Shown here in pieces: positions 1 through 10,364 of a DNA stretch of 64,000 bases. The translations under genes were made by a program, and so were the position numbers. Below the pieces are notes generated by a model. The model was not told the origin of the DNA. It made no database searches and saw nothing but the letters and a program-made list of their open reading frames with translations. Positions within the stretch are counted from its first letter, which is position 1; each line of letters opens with the position of its first letter. This stretch comes from Dracaena cambodiana (taxonomy: Eukaryota > Streptophyta > Magnoliopsida > Asparagales > Asparagaceae), in contig JAYEPQ010000017.1 of the NCBI GenBank assembly GCA_036321105.1, forward strand, positions 30,169,782 to 30,233,781, given 5' to 3'.

Positions 1-1509
1 TTCGAAATTACAAGAAAATGACCCAAACTTGTACAACATAGCAAATACCTTCAAGGTCGTCAAAGTATCCATTTGCCTCGGTTGGAATATGTACAAGATT
101 GACATTTGATCCCGTCCCCTTACATCTTGATACTGGAGAAGAAGTTGATAAGCCTAAAAGAAGGTTTCAGTTTGAAAAAAATATGGCTACAATCATCAGG
201 GATAGACAGTATGGTTAAAGAAAATTGGGAAAGACTCACAAACACAGGAGATACATTGGTACACGTGTACAAAAGTTAAGTAGACTAAGGAAGAATCTAA
301 GAAATTGGACAAAAACAAATTCGGAAACATTCAAATCATAAAAAAAGAAATAAACAAAGAGATACTCCGCCTGGAGTTAAAAGAGGAGGAAACAATCTTG
401 AGTAGCGGTGAGAGGAACGTCTTGCTTACCTTGAGGAAAGAGCTGGAGGATACCTACTTAAAAGAAGACATTATGTGACATTAAAAAACCGAAGCCATTT
501 GGATGAAGGAAGGAGATCATGATATGACTTTATTTCACAAATTGGCCAGCTTTAGGAAGAGACAGGGCAGCTGGAAATCAATTAAAATACATTATGTGCT
601 ATGAGAATAAAGAAATTAAAGACAATCTTGATATATATTTCGAGAAACTGCTTGGAGCAAAAATAGAACATAAGGTATGACTGAAAACGAAAATATGAGG
701 ATAGTCGATCGACCTGTCCTCTTGGAAAGAGATATCTTGAAAGAAGAAGTTAAGTTAGCCATTTAGATTTTTCTTTCTGAAAAAGCACTAGAACCAAATG
801 GGTTTCCTATGTTTTTCTTTAAAAAATACTGGGAGGTCGTCAAAGGGGATCTCATAGACATTATATAGGAAATGAACAATGAAATCCTAGGTTGGATTGT
901 CTGAATTATGCATACATAGTACTCATCTCAAAGAAAAATATAATAGAGAATGTAGGGGATTTGCACCCTATATCACCCTTGAACAGTATACTCAAAATAA
1001 TATCCAAGGTGCTGGCTAATCTACTAGGTCCTGTGCTGAACTTTAAATGATTGGAGAATATCTAACTGGATTCATCAAAGGGCGTAATATTTTGGATGGA
1101 ATTGTAACTGTCCATGAAGCCTTGCATCATATGAAGAAGAAGAAGAAGAAGAAGAAGAAAAAGAGGAAGGGAAAAAAAAAAGAGGTTTCATTTTAAAATT
1201 ATATTTTGAAAAAGACATATGACATGGTTAATTGAGATTGCTTGATGGAGGCGATAGAAAATAGAGAATTCAGTTTTAAATGGAGGGGATGGATTCAAAA
1301 TTAGCTGTCATGAGAAAAAACCAACATACTACACAATGGAGTGCAATGTAAGAAGATAAGATGCCAAAGAGGATTTAGAGAGGGAGATCCAATGTCACCT
1401 CTACTATTTATACTAGTAACGGATGGCCTCAATGCTATTATAAACAAAGCAACGGAGAAATGATTAATCAAGGAGTTACCGGTATCTAACAGAAGTTGAA
1501 CAATTTGCA

Positions 1510-1560
<51 letters not shown>

Positions 1561-1640
1561 ACGATAATCTTTAGAAAAATAAAAATTAAGCAAGCTATTA
1601 TGTTTAAATGGATACTGCGGAACTCCAGCGAAGTAAAGGG
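1..1640 (+). pseudogene. Decayed L1-type LINE, ORF2 linker and reverse transcriptase
   Basis: Broken plus-strand coding sequence of a plant L1 LINE ORF2. Stretches that read in different frames match the usual order: end of the endonuclease and linker (around 110-470), a region reading WMKEGDHDMTLFHKLASFRK (about 495-560), reverse transcriptase blocks containing PNGFPMFFFKKYW (about 795-830), HPISPLNSILKIISKVLANLL (about 965-1025), GFIKGRNILDG (about 1070-1100) and REGDPMSPLLFILVTDGLNAI (about 1375-1440). The FADD active-site block at about 1503 is split by a TA microsatellite and resumes as DTIIF near 1558. Many stops and frameshifts make it inactive. The element continues off the left edge, so its 5' end is not seen. 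Confidence 0.85.
1511..1557. repeat. (TA)n microsatellite inside the LINE FADD motif
   Basis: A pure TA run of 47 bases lies between the codons for LQFA and DTIIF of the LINE reverse transcriptase, so it expanded inside the dead element. Confidence 0.95.
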
Positions 1641-1879
1641 TCTTTCAACAACCCCAAGTCATCCTGGTGCCCCGCTGAAGCAGGTGCATGCAGGGTTCGT
1701 ACCTTACTCCGTTCCCTAGCTCTAGTCCGTGTGCTGTTAGCTTCATCCTAGGGTTTTGCCATCATGTCTTAAAAGTCTTTATCCTATCCTGAGGGGGTAC
1801 TCTTAGCAACAACCTCCATCGCGGTCGTGGATTCACAGTACTAAATTGGATTATTATCTTCAAGTTGGGCCTTATGTGA

Positions 1880-1990
1880 AAGGCCCAAAGCTTCATTATT
1901 TAAAACAAAGCAACTCCATGATCCTGGGATATCACATAAGGCCCAAAGCTTCATTATTTAAAACAAAGCAACTCCATGATCCTGGGATAT
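1880..1990. repeat. Tandem duplication, 53-bp unit at 58-bp spacing
   Basis: Bases 1880-1932 recur at 1938-1990 with the same sequence, beginning AAGGCCCAAAGC and ending CCTGGGATAT. No gene is associated. Confidence 0.9.
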
Positions 1991-2601
1991 TAGATCCACG
2001 TTGGAGCCCATTTGATTGAGGATGTACCTCTCTTTCTCACTGTTCCTTGCTCCAAACCCTAACTATTTAGTAGTGCATGGCGAAAGCTTTCTCTTCTCCA
2101 TACCTCGACCTCTTCCAAATCGAGCTTCCCCTCCAAATCAACTCCTGTCTATGTCTATCTCGATTGTTGGTTTTCCTTGATTTGCAGCGTCGCCATGCGC
2201 TTTATGTTTTACATAAGACAGTAGTTACTTCTGATTAATAATACGTGGGGGTAGTATCTACTATTTATGCAAAAATTAAAAAAATAAAAAAAAATGTAGC
2301 AGCTACATGAAAAATTGTCTTGTGCTCACTATGCCAATAACCAACTTGACTTGGTACCAACAAATACACAACTGATATTAGGAAACTAAACATGGGTCTT
2401 AAATGCTCATCCAATGCTTTGAGTATGCAATTTATTTGTCTTCACAAACATTTAATTCATGAAATTTGTTTATTTATTCATAGTTTCCTGCTGACATGGT
2501 TGTGAATGCTACCTTGGCTGCCATGACAAATTAAGCACGGGCAGATCAACAAGGAACCGGGATGCACATATATCACATTGCTTCATCAATTGCAAACCCG
2601 C
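1991..2601. other. Intergenic stretch, no supported gene
   Basis: An ATG at 2077 opens a 53-codon plus-strand frame (starts MAKAFSSPYLDLFQ, stop at 2236-2238) that looks like a possible first exon, but no donor or following exon could be tied to it. The rest is AT-rich and featureless. Confidence 0.4.
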
Positions 2602-2736
2602 GGGAGTTTCCAAAGAAGCACACCATTTTTCCTAGTGAGCCAACTTTATAACTGTCCGGACTTTGAGTCTAGACAAATAAAAAATACATAAAAGTGAGCT
2701 CACTAGGAAAATTAGTGTGCTCCTTTGGAAACTCCC
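2602..2736. mobile_element. Miniature Mutator-like element (135 bp)
   Basis: Both ends carry the roughly 40-bp inverted repeat of the large elements at 5623-7643 and 31492-34316: it begins GGGAGTTTCC, contains TTTTTCCTAGTGAGC, and ends GGAAACTCCC. Only about 50 bp of internal sequence remain, including CTGTCCGGACTT, a relic of the palindromes in the large copies. No clear target duplication is left. Confidence 0.8.
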
Positions 2737-3104
2737 TTGTTTTCCAAGACTTGGCAAGGCTTCTCTACGAGCACTTTAGAGAGGTGGGAAAGTACTCAAC
2801 CGTGCTTCACATGAGAACCCATCTCAAAGACTTGAGAATATTTGCATGAATTAATCTTGGGAAGCAAGGCAAATACTTAGCTAACATATGTGAGCCCTAC
2901 ACTTTCTATGGTGGAAGGTGAGTTCTCTTCGGTTCTTCCTTCTGTATGCAATGAATATGCTGATTCGATAAAGCAAACACTAGAGTGCTTGTCGGAAAAT
3001 GAGATGGTGAGCTTTGGATTCGATGTGAAAGGAATCGGATGGGACGATTATATTTCGAACGTTCTCATTTCTTGGATTAAGGAGACGTGTCATGAAATAC
3101 TTGA
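2737..3104 (+). pseudogene. Broken coding fragment of an unidentified host gene
   Basis: A plus-strand frame from about 2745 reads FQDLARLLYEHFREVGKYS and onwards to an in-frame TGA near 2849, then ICEPYTFYGG to another stop near 2917. After a frameshift it continues as SSVLPSVCNEYADSIKQTLE to about 3104. The composition (mixed charged and hydrophobic residues, no low complexity) looks like real ancient coding sequence without introns. It is boxed between a miniature Mutator element on the left and a hAT-like MITE on the right. I do not recognise the family. Two stops and a frameshift argue against function. Confidence 0.5.
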
Positions 3105-3604
3105 TAGGGGTGTATATCGGTCGGTTCGGTTCGGTTTTGGGAGAAAAACTCCTACCGAAAATCGAACCGAACCAGTAGAACCGAAAGCTAAACCGACTGA
3201 ACTTCCAAAAAAACCGAAACACGAAATCGAATTTTTGGTCCAGTCAGTTTTCGGTTATTTGGGTTTGAAACTAAATATGTGATAAATATTTGTATTTCAT
3301 AGGAAAGATAATAATTTTTTTTCTATTTTTTTCTTTTTCCACCTATTAAAATAACAATAACATGTTTTTCATCGAAAATTTAAAAGAAAACATATTAAAA
3401 ATAAATAAAAAAAAGAATAAACTACAATTGTAAAATTTCGGTTTTTTCGGTCGATTTCGGTTGGAGCTAAAACTACCGAAATCCGAAATTAATTTCGGTT
3501 TTTAAACCGAAGCGAACCGAAAACCGAATAAACCGAACCGATCGGTTCGGTTCGGTTTGGTTTTGCGGTTCAGTTCGGTTTTCTCGGTTTTCTGCTCAGC
3601 CCTA
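3105..3604. mobile_element. hAT-like MITE with TCGGTT-rich ends (500 bp)
   Basis: It starts TAGGGGTGTATATCGG and ends GCTCAGCCCTA, with repeated CGGTTCGGTT on one arm and AACCGAACCG on the other. The 8-bp flanks (ATACTTGA and GTTCTGGA) match at 5 of 8 positions, as expected for an old hAT target duplication. A related element lies at 26913-27398. Confidence 0.65.
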
Positions 3605-3608
3605 GTTC

Positions 3609-3748
3609 TGGACGCATCCATGGATTAATTTTTGATCTATTCTACACAAAATTTTGAATTAAAAATGAGTATTTTATTTTTTTAATTCAAAATTTTGTTT
3701 AATACGAGCCAAAAATTAACCTATAAATGCGTTCATTATCATTGCTTG
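3609..3748. mobile_element. Short hairpin MITE, mariner-like family
   Basis: Inverted arms GACGCATCCATGG and ATGCGTTCATTATC flank the palindromic core AAAATTTTGAATTAAAAA / AATTCAAAATTTTG shared by the cleaner copy at 20879-21028. Confidence 0.6.
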
Positions 3749-3749
3749 A

Positions 3750-4062
3750 GAAGAGACATGTGTACTACTAATTCAGAGCTTGTGTCGTCTGGAGTATGAA
3801 TAGGTCTTACTAAAATGCGGAGTCTGCAACCTTGAACAATTTCTGATCTCATCATCGGCTTCTCATTGACTAGATGAGGGGCTCTTTATGGATTGTGTTA
3901 TTTGTTTGAAATTAAAGGAATAGTTCAGTTTCATTCTGTAAGGAGTTACTGTTTGCTTGGAAGTATAGGGAACAAGAAAAATCATGTGAAAAAAAAAAAA
4001 AAATCAACTGGTTAATGCGAGAAAAAAAAATAATACTGTAACCAAAAAGTTTTAAATAATAA
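3750..4062. other. Intergenic, A-rich, no gene seen
   Basis: There is no open frame or repeat of note. A-runs at about 3988 and 4022 are simple sequence. The T-run at 4044-4048 (read on the minus strand) would serve as Pol III terminator for the neighbouring tRNA gene. Confidence 0.6.
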
Positions 4063-4134
4063 TGCGTCTGCCGGGAGTCGAACCCGGATCTATTGCTTGG
4101 AAGGCAATTATCCTAACCGTTGGACTACAAACGC
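4063..4134 (-). tRNA. trnG-UCC: tRNA-Gly (anticodon UCC)
   Basis: The minus strand folds into a 72-nt cloverleaf. The 7-bp acceptor pairs GCGTTTG with CAGACGC (one U-G pair), followed by discriminator A at 4063. The D-arm region is TAGTCCAACGGTTAGGA (A box). The anticodon stem ATTGC/GCAAT closes loop CTTCCAA, giving anticodon TCC. The T arm contains GGTTCGACTCC (B box). A T5 run follows within 20 bases, a Pol III terminator. There is no intron and no encoded CCA, as in nuclear plant tRNA genes. It decodes GGA glycine codons and looks intact. Confidence 0.95.
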
Positions 4135-4320
4135 TTTAATAACTTAACAAGCATTTTCCCTATACCATCATATCTTGCTGGGTTGGTTTACGATCCATGT
4201 TCCCCAGAGAGTTGAAAAGAGTACAGGTGGTTTATACTTGACATCGGACTTCATTTGTGATCTTTGACATTTCAATAAGCTTTGCAATCAGGCACATCCA
4301 TTTATTTACAGGATATATAT

Positions 4321-4470
4321 ATGGATGGTAATAGATGCGTCTATACGTCAGTTTTTTGGCCCACCATATACAAAATTTTAAACTAAAACTGAAATTTTTA
4401 TTTTTCTAATTCAAAATTTTATATAAGAAAGACCAAAAATTAGCCCGTAAATTCCTCCATTACCATCTCT
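4321..4470. mobile_element. Short hairpin MITE, mariner-like family
   Basis: Arms GGATGGTAATAGATGCG and CCATTACCATCTC are inverted, and the AT-rich core is palindromic (CAAAATTTTAAAC and AATTCAAAATTTT). Same family as 20879-21028. Confidence 0.7.
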
Positions 4471-4728
4471 AAAGATATACAGGACTATTCCTCCAGCAAC
4501 CACTGCACAACTCACTGCAACTCTAGCAAATTCGCCTTCTTATCTACCTTTGCTGTGTCGAAATTGGCTGTAGTAAGAGTTTCCAACCCAAATCTGTATC
4601 ATCATCTGTGACCGTTTTACCAACAATAGATTTATGAATTTTGCTACATTGTAGCATACCAAACAGTAGGAATGTTGCTTGAGTTGCAGTAATTCACACT
4701 GCAACCTTTAAGCATTATTTGCATGCAG

Positions 4729-4876
4729 TTAGAGATGATAATCGACAAGTCCAAGGGTCATCTTTTAACTTGTCCTATTAAAAAATTTTGAATTAAAAAT
4801 TAAATTTTTATTTTTCTAATTTTTTGAATAGGATGGGCCAAACGTTGAGCCTTTGACCAGTTTATTCTCAACCCTA
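4729..4876. mobile_element. Short hairpin MITE, diverged copy
   Basis: It has the same palindromic AAATTTTGAATTAAAAATT core and GGATGGGCCAAA arm as the other copies. The outer arms are diverged. Confidence 0.5.
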
Positions 4877-5614
4877 CATAATGCAGGATTTGAGCATCAT
4901 GTGCATGAATATAAACAGCTAAGCAAGACCATTTGCAGTTGAAACGCAATTTGCAAAGAGAGAAATCACTTGCAAGAGGAGCAACTGAAGGAAACATAAT
5001 CGCAATAACTTTACCTACAGCGAAACGAAAGCATCAGAGTCGAATTTGCAACATAATAAACTAGCAAAGCAGGAAGAACATTCTTTTTAGTATAAGCAAT
5101 AGGTAATTCCCCGTGTTCCATTAATCAGATGTTTGTGAAATAGGTTACACATAGCCTACACATATATAGTCCCTTACTCGTGAGTGGATAGTACAATAAT
5201 ATAAATTAAAATTAAAATAATGCCCAAAGAGAGTCACTAAAACAAATATAAGGAATATAGAGATGTTGGATTTATATGCAATACAATGATATGTTGCTTG
5301 TCATGCTGCCCAGGGTTGTAGAATGATCTCTGGACAGAGATTCTTTTATGCCGTCTAATTTTTTATCCCGAACGTGATGTAAACTAGTTGTTTTGATAAA
5401 GTAGTCATTTAGCATCGAACTACACTTCACAGATCCAATAATTTTTCGGTACTCCTGCACGATTCTGTCACAACCTGACTACCATACTCACTTGTGAGTT
5501 TCAGCATCTCCCACGGGGGCTTGAACTCTCTTACAAACCAAACTCCTTCGACTAGTCTCCTCTTACACTATGACCCATATCTGTACATTCTAGTTAGTGA
5601 TAGCTTGGTTGCCT
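4877..5614. other. Intergenic, no gene seen
   Basis: Minus-strand frames of 62-65 codons here show no family signature and no splice context. Nothing else is recognisable. Confidence 0.5.
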
Positions 5615-7132
5615 CTCTTTCAGGGAACTTCTAAAGGGGCACAACTTTTTTCCTAGTGAGCCCAGATTTCCTAGTGAGCCCAGTAAGTTTTTTATTGTAA
5701 GGAAAATTTCTTAGTGGGCACATATGGTATTACCAAAATACCCTTCCTCCTATATCTCCTCTCCTCTTCCTCTTCCTCTTTTCTCCTCATTTCTCCTCCA
5801 AACTCTAACCCAAACTTCCACTCTTTCTCTCCCACTTCCACTCATCCTCTCCATACTTGTTCTCTTCTCATTTCTCCTTCCAAATCTCTCTCTCTCTCTC
5901 CCATTCGTAGACCCCTGCTACTCTCCCTGTCGCCGCTGCCGCAGGCTGCCCTGCCGCCGCCGCCGGTGTTCTCCCGCCGCCGCCTTCCCGCCATTACTAG
6001 GTGAGTTTTCCTAATTTAGTAATATTTATTTTAAAATTTAGTTTTTATTATTTTTGGATTAAACAACTCTTGAATATTAGGGTTTGGTGATTTTGTTGGG
6101 TTTGGAAGGAGGATGAGGGGATGAGCTAGCAAGTTTAGTTGTAGCATTTTTTTGTTAATTTTAATTTTTAATATTTAGATTATAATTATTAAGAAAATTT
6201 AATATTATAATTCCAATTGTAAAATATGCGAAATTTAGTTATTCTTTATAATCATGAACGTTAGTATTAAAATTTATTAGTTAATTATGAAGTTTGATCG
6301 TATTGTCCTAATGGTTGATTAAGTTGCAAAAGACGGTTTTAGTGTCTTTAAAATTTAATATTATACTATCTTACAAAAAAAAAATTAGACAAAAAATTAT
6401 ATTTGTAGCAAATTTTACTTTGTAAGTTCATACTTACATGTACAGAAGTTAGTGTTATGAAAAATAATATCTAAAAATGAAATATCTTTGTATTCCATAG
6501 ATGGATCCGGCGGAATCTTCTCGCGTACGACCAATTGCCTCGTTAAGGAGGAAGAAAGTAGCATTTCGACCACAAATTCGTCGTCCGATACGAGAGCGAG
6601 AAATCGAAGTTGGAGGTGGAAGGTTTTTAATAATATATGAAATTTTTTTATGTAATGTTGTTTATAATTGGGATGGTGCATTGGGGTCTTGTATATATTT
6701 TTTTATGTAATGTTGTTTCTAATTATGGCCTAATTTGCTCATAATTCTCATTGTATGAATTTACATTGTTATTTGAATTTGAATTTCGTATTTATGTGTT
6801 ATTGATGTAATATGTAGTTGGAAAGAACTAAACTGTGTACAAATTTGAGAGATGAATGAATTTTTTGTGTTTGTTGCATAGAATGAACTAAACTTTGTGT
6901 TTTTTTTATTTTTTGCAATGGATTGTAAAGTATTTAATTCTATTTTCCGTATTGATAATAGAAGTTACACGGATTTTAAAAGGGTACATAAAAAAGGAAA
7001 GGAAAAATTTGTTTATAAAGTAAAAGAGTTTGTTTTATACGTGAAAAGGGTAATGACAAATTAGTCATCAAAGAAGGACCTGAACTAAATTTACCACTAT
7101 TTGAAAAAATAGATAAAAATCTAAAATAAATG

Positions 7133-7202
7133 CTGTTATCAGGGATTGAACCAGGGCCACTAGCATAATAGGTGAGACTACTCACCGATATACTACAATG
7201 AC
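7133..7202 (-). other. Decayed tRNA-Asp-like segment inside element A
   Basis: The minus strand starts GTCATTGTAGTATATCGGTG (A-box-like) and carries CTGGTTCAATCCC (B box), the layout of plant tRNA-Asp. The anticodon stem no longer pairs. A better preserved version lies in the second Mutator-like copy at 33742-33813, so it is part of the element and not a tRNA gene. Confidence 0.6.
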
Positions 7203-7235
7203 TTTGTAGATAATGGGCAAACAAAATCCTATTTA

Positions 7236-7345
7236 ACTCCCTGTCCGGACTGGCAGTCTGGACAGGGAGATCCGGTCCGGACTGGCAGTCCGGATAGGGT
7301 ATTTCCTATCCGGACTGTCAGTCCGGACCGGAGATATCTGTCCGG
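7236..7345. repeat. GTCCGGAC palindrome cluster in element A
   Basis: The unit TCCGGACTGGCAGTCCGGA, an inverted repeat around GGC or GCC, occurs several times with variations. The same cluster follows the tRNA-like segment in the second copy. Confidence 0.85.
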
Positions 7346-7651
7346 AATCTTTTATTCTCTTCCAAAAAAATCATCTCTAACCCAAATACCCAATTACTCC
7401 TTCCTCTTCTCTTATATAAAACCAACACTATCAAATCTTTCTTCTCACACTTTTACCCGCTATCACCGCCTTTGCTGCGGATTTTAGGAGTTTTTTTTTT
7501 TTTTGGTTAACTGAACTCAGGAAAAGGGAAGAAGGAAGATAAGGGCAAGTTAGTTCAAAAAATTCGATGGCAAAATTGTAATATTATAGAAGTTTTTAAC
7601 TGGGCTCATTAGGAAAAAAAGTTGCGTCCCTTTAGAAGTTCCCCTCTTTCA

Positions 7652-8359
7652 CTATGACCAACATGTAGGCCTACGGCGCAAAGTAGGCCACGTGGGACCG
7701 AGCCCACATGGTCCACAGTGCCCACCCCAACAAAGGCACATTTGAAATTAGCCCTTGATATACTCGCCGTACACACGCGCCCTATGCCGGGCTTCGTACC
7801 CCGTGCCCAGCTCCGCTGCTAGAGATTCGCAATCACTGAGATTCCACCAGCTCGATGTCGCCGGCAGTCGTTTCCTTGTCGTCAGCACTCGTTAACTTTT
7901 CACCAACGCTCCTTTCCTCGTCTCCGGCGGCTTAGGTTTTGGGTGGGTTTGAGCGCCGATTAGACATATATAGCTTGAGAGCTTGCCAACTGCTGCAGAT
8001 GCCCGTATCGGCATTCCATTCCGGCCGCACAACATCAACCCACCTGGTCGAGGCTTGCAGCGCTGCTCCACCTCAGAGAGCGAACGCAACTATCAATGCA
8101 GTTGAACCCACCGAAGCCAGTTCACGGCACTCTAAAGCCCATTGACGTCGTTCTTACCACGTCTCTGTCGCGATGACCCATGCAACGACGACGACGATCT
8201 CGTGAAGAAAGTCACTCTCCTTGGTCGAAGGAGGGAGCTGTTGTTGGGTGTCAGGAGCCGCGCCTATGAATCAAATTTGATCTGTAATACACAAAATTTT
8301 AAATTAATAATAAAATTTTTATTTTTTTAATATAAAATTTTGTAAATGAAAGGCTTATA
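7652..8359. other. GC-richer intergenic stretch, no gene supported
   Basis: The sequence is less AT-rich than its surroundings and contains CCACGTGGGACC near 7688. An ATG at 7855 gives only about 26 codons before a stop. Frames of 62-68 codons on both strands overlap each other and show no family signature. Bases 8268-8345 carry half of the short hairpin MITE core. It may be an old promoter or first exon but cannot be assigned. Confidence 0.35.
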
Positions 8360-8913
8360 GGAGAGTTTCCAAAAGTGCACAACCTTTTTCCCAGTAAATC
8401 CAGTTTTCCTATTTAGCCCGTTCTCTCTTTTGAAAAGAAAGAATTTTCCTAGTGAACATATCAAAAAATCTAATTTTGTCCTTCCTTCTTTTCTCTCCCC
8501 TTCTCTTCCCGTTAAACAGTTCATTCTCTCTCTCTTATCTCCATTTCTCCTCTTCTCTTCCTCTTCCTCCTTCCTCTTCTTTTTTTCTCTTTGAAAAAAT
8601 CTTCTTTAACTCAAATACCAAACTCCTCCTTTCTCTAAACCCAACACTATCCAATCTCTCTTCTCTCTCTTTTGTCTGCCGCTGCCGTCTTCGCCGCCAC
8701 CGGTTAAGACAACGCCGTCGCTGGTCCTTTTCCATCAATTAAGTATTTAGAGTTTTTTTTTTTTTTTTTTTTAACTGAACTCTCGTTTGAGAAGAGAAGA
8801 AGAAGGAAGATATGGATATTTTGATCCAAAAAATTCGATGACAAGATTATAATATGATAGAAGTTTTTAAGTAGACTCACTAGAAAAAATGGTGTGCCCA
8901 TCTAGAAACTCCC
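8360..8913. mobile_element. Mutator-related non-autonomous element (about 550 bp)
   Basis: It starts GGAGAGTTTCCAAAAGTGC and ends CTAGAAACTCCCC, with the TTTTTCCCAGTAAATCC / ACTCACTAGAAAAAA inner arms of the family. Its left half repeats the pyrimidine-rich leader with GCCGCC, and its right half (from about 8750) repeats the 3' end of element A. It is an internal-deletion derivative. The target duplication is not clear. Confidence 0.75.
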
Positions 8914-9497
8914 CTTACCATCCTTGATTAAAAGGTTTGCTCTTCGTCGGCCCTATTTTGCTCTCTGGTTTGTACCCAACAGGTGGGGGTGGGGTGCATC
9001 ACCAACTCTCTTCCCTCCAACCTAAATTGCTATAAGCAAACCACTCCTCTACAAATAGCCACTCTCCTTCGGCTTTGGATTATGGAGAGATTTGTACCCA
9101 AGGGATGGGTTTGGGTGCCGAGCTAAGCTTCTGCCCGTGAAGTTTATTGTGGGCCGGGGGGGAGATTTGACGAAGGCGAGAAGGCTGAGAGAGAAATTTT
9201 ATGCCAAACCACCTCTTTGCTGGGACTTCTCAATATAACGAGTCACGTGTATATGTATAAAAAGAGAAAAAAAAAGAATAATATTAGCAGGGACTATATA
9301 TGTTTCGCTCTCGTTAATAACAATACAAGCTAACATCCATTTTATTCCCCTCTAACAAAATCTGACAAAAGGTAACAAACCTCTCAATGCTAGAATTAAC
9401 CTAAAGCCAGTGCCGAAACATAAGAAATGCAACTCGATCGATCGCTACAAAAATTACAAGAGACTTTCTCCGCTTTCCTCAACATCTCTCCGGCTAA
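8914..9497. other. Intergenic and 3' flank of the peptide gene
   Basis: No gene is seen. TTTATT at 9341-9346 reads AATAAA on the minus strand, about 150 bp after the stop of the peptide gene, and is a plausible poly(A) signal. Confidence 0.5.
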
Positions 9498-9749
9498 TTA
9501 ATTCTGTGTTGGATTCGACTTGCTCCGTGGAATCCTCCTCAAGTCTGCGCCGAATGCAGCTTTCTCAGGCTTCTTAGCTGCTGCACGAACATGCATCCGA
9601 TCAGAATCCATAGGTCGAAGCATTCTTCTTGCGGGCTGGATTGTTTCTCTGAAGTCTCCCTCAAAAGCCGAAGGTGATGGGTAACACTTAAAAAGATGGA
9701 CAAGAACCAAGAAAGAGATGACAGCCAGAGCTTTGGAAATGGCCTTCAT
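9498..9749 (-). CDS. Small secreted CLE-like peptide precursor
   Basis: A single-exon 83-residue protein. Residues 1-20 (MKAISKALAVISFLVLVHLF) are a typical signal peptide with a basic start and a hydrophobic core, so the product should enter the secretory pathway. The middle is a variable basic, hydrophilic propeptide. The C-terminus ends LRRIPRSKSNPTQN at the stop. The form resembles CLE signalling peptide precursors (signal peptide, variable region, C-terminal motif with NPxxN, usually of type RxxPxGPNPxHN). The usual Gly-Pro is replaced here by Lys-Ser and there is one extra residue, so the family call is tentative; other post-translationally processed peptide families are possible. The ATG at 9749 was chosen over one 30 codons upstream because the signal peptide starts here. 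TATAAAAT lies about 106 bp upstream. Confidence 0.65.
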   Translation of the reverse strand: MKAISKALAVISFLVLVHLFKCYPSPSAFEGDFRETIQPARRMLRPMDSDRMHVRAAAKKPEKAAFGADLRRIPRSKSNPTQN

Positions 9750-9854
9750 GGTGATAAGAGGAAGTGAGTGAGAGAGGAAGGAGCTATGGGACTGTTGAGA
9801 GAGTGGGTGTGTGAGATCTTCGAGAGCCCACCTACACACCTTACTTGTAGGGAA

Positions 9855-9862
9855 ATTTTATA
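9855..9862 (-). promoter_or_regulatory. TATA box of the CLE-like gene
   Basis: The minus strand reads TATAAAAT, 106 bp upstream of the chosen ATG, a normal distance for a plant TATA box plus short leader. Confidence 0.55.
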
Positions 9863-10364
9863 ATACATAATCACATGCAGCATCACAAATATGTACAGAG
9901 TTATCATGGTCTAGATCAGCACACAGTCAACACTTGTTCTAAATATTTCAGTAAATTTAGTAGCAATGTAGGTTTAAAAAATCTAATATGTAGATCTACG
10001 TTGCCAACTATAGCCGATCATGTTTGTTATCAGAATCATTTTGCATTCCATAAGGCAACCTACATTCTTGCAGAACTACATACTACACGTTTGTGGGAAG
10101 TAAATGGTTTAAATTTTAATGGACAGAGCACGATCTTGCTGACATAAAGGTCACCTTTACATTGTCTTTTTAATATAGACTGCAACTTGGAAGTTTGGCT
10201 GATCATGTGCTGTTCAATTGACTAACCATTTTTTCTGACTCCATAACAGTCCCTATGTTATTAGTTTACAGAGTCATGTGACCAGGCACCTGACTCCTGA
10301 AACTAGTCTGCTACTAGACTCCATAATTTCTAATCGCAATTAGCTTGAATTGGATAGCTTAAAC

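Larger units (their letters stand above)
5623..7643. mobile_element. Mutator-like element A (2021 bp), possible Pack-MULE
   Basis: The ends are inverted repeats of about 42 bp: GGGAACTTCTAAAGGGGC at the left, its complement ending GAAGTTCCC at the right, each followed inward by TTTTTTCCTAGTGAGCCCA or its complement. The host flanks repeat CTCTTTCA on both sides (5615-5622 and 7644-7651), an 8-bp target duplication (9 bp with one mismatch). Inside there is a pyrimidine-rich leader ending with GCC repeats at about 5990, a good donor TAG|GTGAGT at 6000, and an acceptor CCATAG at 6495-6500. An ATG exon follows that reads MDPAESSRVRPIASLRRKKV to GGGR, then GT at 6622. No transposase is visible. 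The unlike middle compared with the copy at 31492-34316, which has the same ends, fits capture of host sequence. Confidence 0.8.

Noticed and set aside
5714..6014. Two overlapping 96-codon plus frames rich in Ser, Pro and Leu
   Set aside because: Pyrimidine-rich leader of the Mutator-like element; the same tract recurs in the other copies (for example 8452-8742) without frame conservation.
7133..7202. Second nuclear tRNA gene
   Set aside because: The anticodon and acceptor stems do not pair and the segment is internal to a transposon, as is 33742-33813.
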